DNA from: Bacillus sp. RO1
Lineage (GTDB): Bacteria > Bacillota > Bacilli > Bacillales > Bacillaceae_I
Direction: 5' to 3'
Length of the DNA stretch: 64,000 bases
Assembly: GCF_012524115.1 (NCBI RefSeq)
Contig: NZ_JAAZWB010000077.1
Span: forward strand, 1 to 64,000
Below the pieces are notes generated by a model. That model was not told the DNA's origin. It searched no databases and saw only the letters and a program-made list of their open reading frames with translations. The translations under genes and the position numbers were made by a program. Of the stretch, positions 17,828 through 25,577 are shown in pieces; positions within the stretch are counted from its first letter, which is position 1; each line of letters starts with the position of its first letter.

Positions 17828-18049
17828 TTGAAGCCTTCAACTAACCGTATGCTAACCCGTATTAAAGCCGTCTACATGTTTATTCATGAAAAGGGAACTG
17901 TCTCTACACAGCAGTTGGTCGATGAATTTGGGATTACACCCCGAACCGTCCAGCGTGATTTAAATGTGCTGGCATTTAATGACCTGGTTCAAAGTCCGAC
18001 GAAAGGTAAGTGGACTACTACGCAGAAAAAAGTTAGGTTGACTTCATAA
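17828..18049 (+). CDS. ytzE: YtzE, small DeoR-type HTH protein
   Basis: This 73-residue protein consists of little more than a DeoR-family winged helix-turn-helix (IHEKGTVSTQQLVDEFGITPRTVQRDLNVL). It lacks the sugar-phosphate sensing domain of full DeoR regulators. The start is TTG with AAGGAG about 8 nt upstream. It is a presumed DNA-binding protein with unknown targets. A 297-nt AT-rich region separates it from the divergent ythP gene and probably holds promoters for both. A strong hairpin follows. Confidence 0.85.
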   Translation: MKPSTNRMLTRIKAVYMFIHEKGTVSTQQLVDEFGITPRTVQRDLNVLAFNDLVQSPTKGKWTTTQKKVRLTS

Positions 18050-18077
18050 GACTACATATAAAATTAATCAGACAATA

Positions 18078-18120
18078 ATAAAACCCCATTCCTTTTCATT
18101 TGGAATGGGGCTCTTCGTTT
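18078..18120. terminator. Bidirectional terminator ytzE / pseudouridine synthase
   Basis: AACCCCATTCC pairs with GGAATGGGG and is followed by a T-tract on the plus strand. It lies between convergent genes. Confidence 0.85.
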
Positions 18121-18831
18121 TTATCTCCGCTGTAATAGTTCTAATTCTTCATCCGTTAGCTCACGGTACTCCCCAAGCTCCAGATCTTCGTCAAGCTTTA
18201 GTTCTCCCATGCTCAAACGCTTCAGGTAGGTAACCGTTTTTCCAACTGCTTGGAACATCCTTTTCACTTGATGAAACTTTCCTTCAACGATGGTAATCTC
18301 GATTTGTGATTCCGAACCAGCCTCAAGTATTTTCAGTTCAGCAGGCAAGGTTTCATAACCATCATCTAAGGTAACACCTCTTTTGAAGGCTTCGATATCC
18401 TCCACTGTTACTTCTCCATCAATTTTCGCATAATAAGTTTTCGGTACATGTTTTTTCGGTGATAACAACTGGTGTGCCAGCTGCCCGTCATTTGTCAGTA
18501 TAAGTAGACCTTCTGTATCTTTATCCAGGCGTCCAACCGGGAACGGTTCGAACATCTTATCCTCTTCTTGCAAAATATCTACTACGGTTTCTTGGCGGTA
18601 GTCTTCCGTTGCAGATAATAGTCCAGGTGGCTTGTGCATCATTAAGTAAATGAACTCACGGTATTCCACGATGTCTTCATGGACAGTTACCTCCTGCACC
18701 TCCGGGTCCACATGCACCTTTGCATCCTTTACCACATTTCCATCCACTTTTACCACACCAGTTTTTAAAAGCTTCTTCACTTCTTTTCGGGTTCCAAAAC
18801 CACTGTTGGCTAGCATTTTATCCAATCTCAT
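18121..18831 (-). CDS. RsuA-family 16S rRNA pseudouridine synthase
   Basis: The product is about 236 residues. An S4 RNA-binding domain comes first (MRLDKMLANSGFGTRKEVKKLLKTG). The catalytic domain follows, with the aspartate motif GRLDKDTEGLLILTNDG near residue 95 and FHQVKRMFQAVGKTVTYLKR near residue 185. It would isomerise a uridine in small-subunit rRNA, as RsuA does. The ATG at 18831 is preferred because GAAAGGAG lies upstream. The longer frame to 18852 lacks a site. It follows murJ on the same strand. Confidence 0.88.
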   Translation of the reverse strand: MRLDKMLANSGFGTRKEVKKLLKTGVVKVDGNVVKDAKVHVDPEVQEVTVHEDIVEYREFIYLMMHKPPGLLSATEDYRQETVVDILQEEDKMFEPFPVGRLDKDTEGLLILTNDGQLAHQLLSPKKHVPKTYYAKIDGEVTVEDIEAFKRGVTLDDGYETLPAELKILEAGSESQIEITIVEGKFHQVKRMFQAVGKTVTYLKRLSMGELKLDEDLELGEYRELTDEELELLQRR

Positions 18832-18883
18832 ATCTTGTGCCGCTCCTTTCATAGGGAAAGAGGCCCCCTTTGATTCGAGACCT

Positions 18884-20497
18884 CTATCCTCTTTCTTGTC
18901 TATTTAAAAATGAAAAACGATTTCCGAACAGGTACATTAATAGGTTACTTCTGTAGCTCAGTAAGAAGTAGATGCCCGCTCCCACTAGACCGCTGACAGC
19001 CACTACGATGATGGCTTGAAGACGACCTTCGCTGTAAGGGACGAAGCTTTCTAATAGTTGAAGGACAACTAGGACTGCAGCAATCATGACGACGTTAAAG
19101 ATGGTCATGAGAAAACCACGTCTTATTACCATGGAGTAATCAAATTCAGTAAACTTCTTAATAGCCCATAGATTTATCACGACACTGGCTGTATAGCCAA
19201 TTGCAGTTGCAATGATGGATCCTTCCGCACCCATCAACAGAATAAGCGGATAATTGAGGACCAGTTTCAATAGCAACCCAATTGCAAGTCCTACAACCGT
19301 GTATTTCTGTTTGTTAATTCCTTGCAATACCGAGGCAGTAACGGTGAAAATTGCTAATGGTATTGCTGTGGGAGCATACCAAGTCAATAGCTGCCCACCT
19401 AAAGGATCATAAGAGAAAAATGCAGCATAAGCTGGACCTCCAAGGAGGGATAGTCCTATACAAGCAGGGACAGTCAAGTAAAGCAATATCTGCAATGTTA
19501 CACTAAGCTGTTTTTGCAAGCTTTGTTGCTGACCATTAGTAAACGACTTTGTTATAGCAGGAAGGAGGCTCAGTGCAAAAGCAGTCGCAAGAGTAATTGG
19601 AATCATAATCAATTTCTGACCATAGTTGTTGATAATACCAAATGCGGTGTCTGCGTAGGTTGCAGTGAATCCTGCTAACACCATTGCATCATTAAATGAA
19701 AATGTATCTATTAATTGATATAGAGGCATGGCCAATCCCACGAAAACAAATGGCATTGCATACGAAATCAATTCCTTATACATATCTTTATAAGAGAGAT
19801 CCACTGTCTCTGGGTCTTTTTCCAGCATGGAGTCCAATTTCTTTTTCCTACTAAACCAGTACCAAACTAATACGACAAGACCTCCAATGGCTCCGATAAA
19901 AGCAGCAAATGTTGCAAAGCCAATCGCAACAGTCATATCCCCATTTAATACTTCCAGTATGAAATATAGACTTCCCAATAGGAAAACAATTCTTACTAGC
20001 TGTTCCACAACTTGAGATATTGCGGTTGGGCCCATGGATTCATATCCTTGAAAAAACCCACGAATCAAACTCATAATAGGAACCACTAGCAAAGCCACGC
20101 TTACCATTCTGACGACAAATGTAATATCTTCATAAGTATGTTTACCTTCTTCTATAATCATAGGAGAAAGATATGGTGCCAACAGAAACAACGTTAAAAA
20201 CGACACCACTCCTGTAATACTCATGACCATAATACCTGAACGGAAAAGCTTCCTCCCAACACTATACTCTCCCAAAGCATTATACTTTGCGACAAACTTG
20301 GAGACCGCTAATGGAACCCCGAGTGTAGCGATACTTAAGAAGACAGAATATAACACATAAGCATATGAATAAAGAGCTCCACCATCATTACCAACCATGG
20401 CATGGAAAGGAAAAATATAAACTAGACCGAGTACCCGTGACAGCATTGTTCCCACTGTCAAAATCAAGGTACCTCTCAATATATTAGAAGTTGACAT
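18884..20497 (-). CDS. murJ: Lipid II flippase MurJ (YtgP), MOP superfamily
   Basis: This 537-residue protein has about 14 hydrophobic segments and belongs to the polysaccharide-transport (MVF/PST) branch of the MOP superfamily. It starts with ILRGTLILTVGTMLSRVLGLVYIFPF. In B. subtilis YtgP was shown to be the lipid II flippase and renamed MurJ. The conserved arginine-rich early loops (SRVLG, IRGFFQGYESMGPTA) fit that role in peptidoglycan precursor export. AGGTAGG lies before the ATG. The pseudouridine synthase gene lies about 50 nt downstream. Confidence 0.9.
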   Translation of the reverse strand: MSTSNILRGTLILTVGTMLSRVLGLVYIFPFHAMVGNDGGALYSYAYVLYSVFLSIATLGVPLAVSKFVAKYNALGEYSVGRKLFRSGIMVMSITGVVSFLTLFLLAPYLSPMIIEEGKHTYEDITFVVRMVSVALLVVPIMSLIRGFFQGYESMGPTAISQVVEQLVRIVFLLGSLYFILEVLNGDMTVAIGFATFAAFIGAIGGLVVLVWYWFSRKKKLDSMLEKDPETVDLSYKDMYKELISYAMPFVFVGLAMPLYQLIDTFSFNDAMVLAGFTATYADTAFGIINNYGQKLIMIPITLATAFALSLLPAITKSFTNGQQQSLQKQLSVTLQILLYLTVPACIGLSLLGGPAYAAFFSYDPLGGQLLTWYAPTAIPLAIFTVTASVLQGINKQKYTVVGLAIGLLLKLVLNYPLILLMGAEGSIIATAIGYTASVVINLWAIKKFTEFDYSMVIRRGFLMTIFNVVMIAAVLVVLQLLESFVPYSEGRLQAIIVVAVSGLVGAGIYFLLSYRSNLLMYLFGNRFSFLNRQERG

Positions 20498-20574
20498 AAA
20501 ATCCCTACCTACTATTTGTAACTTTTTGTCTAACCTTTGTATTTTATCATACTTCTTATTGTGGAAGCACTATA

Positions 20575-20955
20575 TTACCATCCCGCCAGTAAACTTCTAG
20601 TTAGTGATATCTTTGGAAAAGATAGATATGGCGTTTCGACTTTCAAGTTCTCTATGTGCTCTTTTGTTACGACTAAAGTGAATTCGCCATACGCATCCGT
20701 ATCCAGTAAGAGGACTCCTGCATCTTTTTGACTGAAAATAAGCCCAAATTCTTCTTGATTATTTAGTCGGATGCAAAGGACATAGGCATCCATTTCTTTT
20801 TCATAAAGCCATGTATAAGAAAACTTATGTATATTGGTGGTTACTTCTATGGGAATTGTCGGGACGGAAAGTAGTAGAACCGACTTCCCATTTTCCTCTG
20901 TCCAGCCTCCGTCATATGGTATATGTGCTTCTGAAAGATTTGGCGAGTATGTCAT
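20575..20955 (-). CDS. Hypothetical protein
   Basis: The product is about 126 residues, soluble and probably beta-rich, with alternating hydrophobic stretches (SVLLLSVPTIPIEVTT, YVLCIRLNNQEEFGLIF, GVLLLDTDAYGEFTLVV). I see no signal peptide, catalytic motif or family I recognise. The ATG at 20955 follows AAAGGGGTA and is preferred over 20997, which has no site. It lies between murJ and the divergent flavoprotein gene. Function unknown. Confidence 0.65.
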   Translation of the reverse strand: MTYSPNLSEAHIPYDGGWTEENGKSVLLLSVPTIPIEVTTNIHKFSYTWLYEKEMDAYVLCIRLNNQEEFGLIFSQKDAGVLLLDTDAYGEFTLVVTKEHIENLKVETPYLSFPKISLTRSLLAGW

Positions 20956-21081
20956 GAGATACCCCTTTTCTTTGATTTGTAATCTACTAGAAATCATACG
21001 GAATGTAGCTCTTTTTGTCCAACAAGAGAATAGAGGGTATAATAAGCAACATGTAAGAAAATATAGGTGGTTGGTGAAAAA

Positions 21082-22359
21082 ATGAAATACGATGTGATTA
21101 TTATAGGCGGCGGTCCATCAGGGCTTATGGCCTCCATCGCTGCGGCAGAACAAAAAGCAAGAGTACTATTGATAGATAAGGGAAATAAACTTGGGCGGAA
21201 GCTGGCCATTTCAGGAGGCGGTCGCTGTAATGTCACGAACAGGCTTCCAGTGGATGAAATCATCAAACATATCCCAGGTAACGGGAGATTCCTATATAGC
21301 GCATTTTCGGAGTTTAATAATGAAGATATCATCAAGTTCTTTGAAAACCTTGGGATACAGTTAAAGGAAGAAGATCACGGCAGAATGTTCCCTGTCTCAG
21401 ATAAAGCACAAAGTGTAGTTGATGCGTTGTTGAATAGGATGAAGGAATTGCGAGTGGACATTCGGACCAATACTTCTGTGGAAACAGTGGAATATGATGA
21501 GGAACGTACGCGCGGTGTATTGTTAAAAACGGGAGAATTTTTGGAATGCTCATGTGTAGTCATCGCTGTTGGTGGAAAATCAGTGCCGCACACAGGTTCC
21601 ACTGGTGATGGATATCCTTGGGCACGCAAAGCTGGGCATACGATTACAGATTTATTCCCAACTGAGGTCCCGTTGAATTCACAAGAAAAATTCATCCACG
21701 AGAAAAGATTGCAAGGACTATCCCTGCGCGATGTAGCTTTGAGCGTCTTGAATCCTAAAGGGAAAGTGGTAAAAACGCATCAAATGGATATGATTTTCAC
21801 ACATTTTGGGGTATCGGGGCCAGCTGTATTACGTTGCAGCCAATATGTTGTGAAGACGATGAAAAAATTCGGTGTGGATAGAGTAACGATGAATTTAGAT
21901 GTAATGCCTTCATTGAATGAACAACAAGTATTTCAGCAGCTTAACAACGCTTTGAAGGACGAACCAAAAAAAGCCATCAAGAATGTGCTTAAAGGGCTTG
22001 TCCCTGAAAGATATTTATTATTTTTGTTGGAAGTTTGCGGAATAGATGAACTGGAAATTGGTGCCACATTAGCACACGAAAAAATAAGGGAACTTGCGAA
22101 AATGTGCAAGCAGTTCCGGTTTGAAGTATCCGGCACCCTTTCCATTGAAAAGGCATTTGTTACCGGAGGCGGGGTTTCAGTGAAAGAAGTTCATCCAAAA
22201 GAGATGTCTTCGAAAATGAAAGATGGATTATATTTTTGTGGAGAAGTGCTAGATATCCATGGATATACTGGTGGTTATAACATCACCTCGGCCTTGGTGA
22301 CAGGAAGACTTGCAGGCTTGAACGCCGGGAAAAAGGCGGCAAGCCTACGTCGTTACTAG
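21082..22359 (+). CDS. ytfP: HI0933-family FAD-dependent oxidoreductase (YtfP-like)
   Basis: The product is about 425 residues. It begins with the dinucleotide-binding motif [15 protein letters not shown]. The family-specific [14 protein letters not shown] follows, then [19 protein letters not shown] near residue 160. The C-terminal second FAD segment reads [11 protein letters not shown] or close to it, with [18 protein letters not shown] at the end. Family members are flavoproteins without an agreed substrate. The ATG at 21082 is used with AGGTGG upstream; a GTG at 21067 is less likely. Its last bases overlap a small convergent gene. Confidence 0.87.
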   Translation: MKYDVIIIGGGPSGLMASIAAAEQKARVLLIDKGNKLGRKLAISGGGRCNVTNRLPVDEIIKHIPGNGRFLYSAFSEFNNEDIIKFFENLGIQLKEEDHGRMFPVSDKAQSVVDALLNRMKELRVDIRTNTSVETVEYDEERTRGVLLKTGEFLECSCVVIAVGGKSVPHTGSTGDGYPWARKAGHTITDLFPTEVPLNSQEKFIHEKRLQGLSLRDVALSVLNPKGKVVKTHQMDMIFTHFGVSGPAVLRCSQYVVKTMKKFGVDRVTMNLDVMPSLNEQQVFQQLNNALKDEPKKAIKNVLKGLVPERYLLFLLEVCGIDELEIGATLAHEKIRELAKMCKQFRFEVSGTLSIEKAFVTGGGVSVKEVHPKEMSSKMKDGLYFCGEVLDIHGYTGGYNITSALVTGRLAGLNAGKKAASLRRY

Positions 22360-22467
22360 TAATACGAAAGACATTACAAATGCTAGTCCTACACCATACA
22401 TGCCAAACTCGTTGATAAATGATTTACTTTCTTCTTGAAGTACCTCGTTTTGTGTGTGGTGGTTCAT
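22345..22467 (-). CDS. 40-residue putative membrane protein
   Basis: This short frame encodes 40 residues. A polar N-terminal half begins [16 protein letters not shown] single hydrophobic helix occupies about residues 23-38 ([16 protein letters not shown]). AAAGGGATG lies about 9 nt before the ATG. It overlaps the last 15 nt of the convergent flavoprotein gene. The site plus the clean helix suggest a real small membrane protein, possibly expressed at a special stage. No family is recognised. Confidence 0.55.
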   Translation of the reverse strand: MNHHTQNEVLQEESKSFINEFGMYGVGLAFVMSFVLLVTT

Positions 22468-22589
22468 AGTGAATACATCCCTTTCTGTTTTTAGTTTGGT
22501 TGATTATATGACCTGTTACTAATTAGACGAGTAGTGTTACAAAAATGTTTCAATTATTTATGAATTATTTTAGATATTTATCAATACCC

Positions 22590-22637
22590 ACAAAAAAGAA
22601 CCTGATAAACATCTTTCTGGGAAGTTTTCAGGTTCTA
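22590..22637 (-). terminator. Terminator overlapping the 3' end of the Cse60-like gene
   Basis: On the minus strand AGAACCTGA pairs with TCAGGTTCT and is followed by six T residues. Confidence 0.75.
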
Positions 22638-22807
22638 AATATTACCATTGCAGAGAAGCAATAGATTTGTTCATCCTCGTCGTTGATACACCCGACTTGA
22701 TACTTGATGTCAATTACATCCCTATCAGACAACCCTTTCAGAAAATCATTAACCGCATCCTCAAGGTCCCGCTCATGCTCCTCATCAAACACCCTAATCT
22801 GCACCAA
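22628..22807 (-). CDS. Cse60-like sporulation protein
   Basis: The product is about 59 residues, acidic and soluble (VQIRVFDEEHERDLEDAVNDFL, then VIDIKYQVGC and IYCFSAMVIF). It resembles the small sporulation protein Cse60, whose B. subtilis gene is transcribed in the mother cell by SigE; a related gene (yteV) lies in this part of that chromosome as I remember. The TTG at 22807 is chosen because GAAGGAGG lies about 9 nt before it, whereas the GTG at 22816 touches that site. The function of the family is unclear. Confidence 0.72.
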   Translation of the reverse strand: MVQIRVFDEEHERDLEDAVNDFLKGLSDRDVIDIKYQVGCINDEDEQIYCFSAMVIFRT

Positions 22808-22908
22808 CCCCGACACCCTCCTTCAAGTATGGTTTATAAAGCTTGTATTCTATTACTATGTATAGGTGGAAATTTTGGGTTTTATACTTTTGTTTGGGGG
22901 AAATAGAG

Positions 22909-22946
22909 AAAAAAACCTTTTGGGGGTCAGACCCCCAAAGGGTTTT
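22909..22946. terminator. Strong dyad with GGGGGTC-AGACCCCC core
   Basis: AAACCTTTTGGGGGTC pairs with its near-perfect complement, and A and T tracts flank both sides. It lies 38 nt past the stop of the minus-strand membrane protein gene and would end its transcription. It can also act in the other direction. Confidence 0.8.
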
Positions 22947-22983
22947 TGAAGTTTGTGTCGAATATGGTCTGGTTCCTTCAATA

Positions 22984-23622
22984 CTAGTATCCAAGCAATT
23001 GCATGCTTCCAATGTATATAGCGATTGCTGCGATACTCAGTGAAATTTTGTTAAATTTAAAGAATGAGATAGGTGGTCTTTCCTCACGAAGGTCCCCCAC
23101 CACTTCCTTAATGAAATCCTTATCGGCAAAATTTTGGAACTCCACCTCTAAACCACTCGTTTCAAGATCCTTCCACTTTAATTTGATGGTTTGATTAGGA
23201 TCATCTAAATAATACATCGTGATATAGTTTCTGCTAATATAATCTTCATCTGCTTTGACATCTTTTTTATAAGGATATCTTTTGTCGTCCAGGTTTCGCT
23301 CTAAGATACCCATGACAGTCTGGGCTTCATATTTCTTGATATGTATCTCGTCTTTTTTTCTTTGCATGATCATTACCATTAATGGGATGAGTAGAGGTCC
23401 TAGCGCAAAATAGAGTGTGTTGATGTCCAGTTTATCTGAAGATGTCGTGTACCATAATAGTCCAAGCGTGATAACCCCTGTAACTAGTATTCCTTGGAAT
23501 CTATTACTAGTTGAAATCGTTGAAACTCCCTTTTGTTGAAAACTCATCATGGCTTCCACAATAAGTATTACGCCAATGAATACTAGAAAAAGTGGAAATA
23601 TATTTTGGTCGATGAAGTCCAT
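22984..23622 (-). CDS. Hypothetical membrane protein
   Basis: The product is 212 residues. Two or three hydrophobic segments near the N-terminus (about residues 8-27, 44-60 and 68-86) are followed by a charged soluble part with many Lys and Asp residues, and one more helix at the C-terminus (SLSIAAIAIYIGSMQLL). I do not recognise the family. GAAGGAGG lies upstream of the ATG. It is next to the NERD-domain gene on the same strand but the two are separated by 65 nt. Function unknown. Confidence 0.65.
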   Translation of the reverse strand: MDFIDQNIFPLFLVFIGVILIVEAMMSFQQKGVSTISTSNRFQGILVTGVITLGLLWYTTSSDKLDINTLYFALGPLLIPLMVMIMQRKKDEIHIKKYEAQTVMGILERNLDDKRYPYKKDVKADEDYISRNYITMYYLDDPNQTIKLKWKDLETSGLEVEFQNFADKDFIKEVVGDLREERPPISFFKFNKISLSIAAIAIYIGSMQLLGY

Positions 23623-23687
23623 TGTTGGCTTGGCCTCCTTCTAGCTGAGTGTGTTATTTAATTGTACGGATGAGAATGGGAATGGTT

Positions 23688-24677
23688 TCAAGTTTTTGTT
23701 AGGAGTGGGGTGAGGTTGTAGGTGCGGGATTTGGTTCCTCCTATAAATTCAATATTGAGGTTTTTCAGCAATCTGATAATGGTCAATCTATTTTCTAACC
23801 CTAAATACATCTTTAACTCTCTCATAGTGATAAACGGACTTATTAATAGGGCATAATCCTTTAAAGCTACTATATGTTCACTATCTGATCTTACTAAACA
23901 ATTGGGGCACTCCCATGTACCGTAAATTCTTTTCATAATTTTATATGAATTACAACTAGAACATAATACACCTTTAATTATATCTGAAGGCAATATTCCA
24001 TATTGAGTAATGGGGGATGAAGTATCTGGTGTATGATCTTTAATTAAATGTTTTATTAACTTATTTATAAACTTCTTGTCCAGAGGCTGGGAGTAATGTC
24101 GTTTTAGTAGCATACTAACTTTAACAGCGAGTGCGGGGCTTTTTATTACATATCTATCCACTTCGCTAGGGGAGGAAAGGACTTTCGAAATAACTTTAGG
24201 ATTAGTTAGTACTGCTAGCTTTTCACAGGGAAGTTCAGGAAACTGTTTGGTTCTAAGCCATGATTCTAATTTGGAGCATTGATTAGAAGCTTGCAATATA
24301 GGATCTGGATATACTTTAAGCGGACTCTCGTCAACTTCTTGTAAAAGTTGATAGTTTTTCGGATCAAAGTAGAGAGTTCCTTTAAAAAATTTAACTTCTA
24401 ATACTAAAAAGAAATTTGAATATAAGATGAGGGTATCCATTTGAAAGAAGGTGTCCCTAAATGGAAGTCTTAGCCCATGGAAAATGTAGTAGGGATGCTC
24501 TGTTTCTGGAAGACTTTTCAAGTAATAGTCTAAAGTTTGTTCACCGAAAATTCCTGCTTCTTTTCTACCTAATTCGTTGAGGAAATCTTGAAATTTCTCA
24601 TGATTCGGGCGAACTCGCCTCTTCATTGCTCTTAAAATATGCACTCTCATGGGGACGCATCTTGGTTTTTTTATCAA
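23688..24677 (-). CDS. NERD-domain protein with C-terminal zinc ribbon
   Basis: The product is about 329 residues. The region around residues 40-150 has the NERD (nuclease-related) pattern: GIFGEQTLDYYL, TFFQMDTLILYSNFFLVLEVKFFKGTLYF. The Asp in QMDTL and the Glu-x-Lys in LEVK correspond to restriction-enzyme-like catalytic positions. A zinc ribbon with CSSC and CPNC pairs lies around residues 235-255, followed by a possible small DNA-binding helical region. TTG at 24677 is preferred because GAGGTGAT lies just upstream. DNA or RNA processing is likely but unproven. Confidence 0.78.
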   Translation of the reverse strand: MIKKPRCVPMRVHILRAMKRRVRPNHEKFQDFLNELGRKEAGIFGEQTLDYYLKSLPETEHPYYIFHGLRLPFRDTFFQMDTLILYSNFFLVLEVKFFKGTLYFDPKNYQLLQEVDESPLKVYPDPILQASNQCSKLESWLRTKQFPELPCEKLAVLTNPKVISKVLSSPSEVDRYVIKSPALAVKVSMLLKRHYSQPLDKKFINKLIKHLIKDHTPDTSSPITQYGILPSDIIKGVLCSSCNSYKIMKRIYGTWECPNCLVRSDSEHIVALKDYALLISPFITMRELKMYLGLENRLTIIRLLKNLNIEFIGGTKSRTYNLTPLLTKT

Positions 24678-24710
24678 AGAATCACCTCTTTTAAAGGATA
24701 AGAGTATCAT

Positions 24711-24975
24711 TTGACATCTTTCTACATATTTCCTTCTTTTCTGAAAAAAATCTTTTAGGAAATTACCTCTTTTTGTTAAATGAAGAGGAATTCCCCTTTA
24801 CAGAATATGGATTCTTGATAATTTGAAGAGTTTTTTTGACTATTTGGAAGGATTATTCGTATAATTGGAGGGGTTTTTTGACTATTTCAGCTCGTTTTTT
24901 GACTAATTCCTCTTTTAAGCTTTAAATTCCCTTTGCCACGAGAAGTAACTCACTCCTTAGGCCTCTATAACTAGA
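24711..24975. repeat. AT-rich intergenic stretch with degenerate TTTTTTGACTA repeats
   Basis: Between the NERD gene and the ytwF region, the phrase TTTTTTGACTATTT recurs at about 24833, 24871 and 24895. Similar phrases (GGAAGGATTATT, GGAGGGG) lie between the copies. The copies are imperfect and close to 22-38 bp apart. No gene is supported here. Confidence 0.5.
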
Positions 24976-24978
24976 CCC

Positions 24979-25120
24979 AGTTACCGACTTCTGAAAAGTT
25001 CCAAGATCCAAACCTAACCCCCTATTACCTACTTTTGAAAAAAGCAAAAATCCAGACCAGTAACCCAAAATCACCGACTTCTAGAAAAACCAAAAAACCA
25101 CCAACCAGCGGCGCATTTCT
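24979..25120. repeat. Three degenerate ~45-bp repeats
   Basis: ACCGACTTCTGAAAA at about 24983, ACCTACTTTTGAAAA at about 25027 and ACCGACTTCTAGAAAA at about 25073 start three imperfect units 44 and 46 bp apart. Each is followed by A-rich and CCA-rich sequence. The last unit runs into a GC-rich hairpin that may end ytwF transcription. Confidence 0.6.
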
Positions 25121-25148
25121 CGCCCACTGGTCAGTGGTCACATTCAAA

Positions 25149-25454
25149 TTATTCTACGTCGCCTTCCCACTCTAGCATGCCGCCGACCATGTTCCGGACT
25201 TTGTAGCCTTGGTCTTGCAGGTAGTGGCAGACGTTTTCGCTGCGGCGTCCTGAGCGACAGATTACGATGTATTCTTTGTTTTTGTCGAGCTTGTCCAGGT
25301 TTTCTGGTATATCACCCATGCGGATGTGTTCTGCTTGTTTGATTTTGCCCATTTCGATTTCTTCGTCTTCGCGGACGTCGACTAGGTAAAGTTCTTCGCC
25401 GGCGTCAAGTTTCTTTTTTAGCTCATCAGTCGTAATTGTTTGGATTTCTGACAT
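25149..25454 (-). CDS. ytwF: Rhodanese-domain protein YtwF
   Basis: This 101-residue single rhodanese domain has the active-site loop VICRSGRRSENV, where the Cys would carry a persulfide. The family start segment LYLVDVREDEEIEMGKI precedes it. The enzyme would move sulfur atoms in the cytoplasm; the acceptor is unknown. It lies directly downstream of leuS on the same strand, with a terminator hairpin between them, as in B. subtilis. Confidence 0.9.
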   Translation of the reverse strand: MSEIQTITTDELKKKLDAGEELYLVDVREDEEIEMGKIKQAEHIRMGDIPENLDKLDKNKEYIVICRSGRRSENVCHYLQDQGYKVRNMVGGMLEWEGDVE

Positions 25455-25507
25455 GTATGAAAACCTCGATTCTATGTAGTGTAATGCTAATTACCTCTAT
25501 TTTAACA

Positions 25508-25551
25508 AAAAGAAAACAAGACTGCCAATCCGTACGTCGGCAGTCTTGCAA
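25508..25551 (-). terminator. Terminator after leuS
   Basis: On the minus strand AAGACTGCC pairs with GGCAGTCTT and is followed by a T-rich tract. Confidence 0.85.
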
Positions 25552-25577
25552 TCTCAGGCTAATTTTCTGTACAACTC

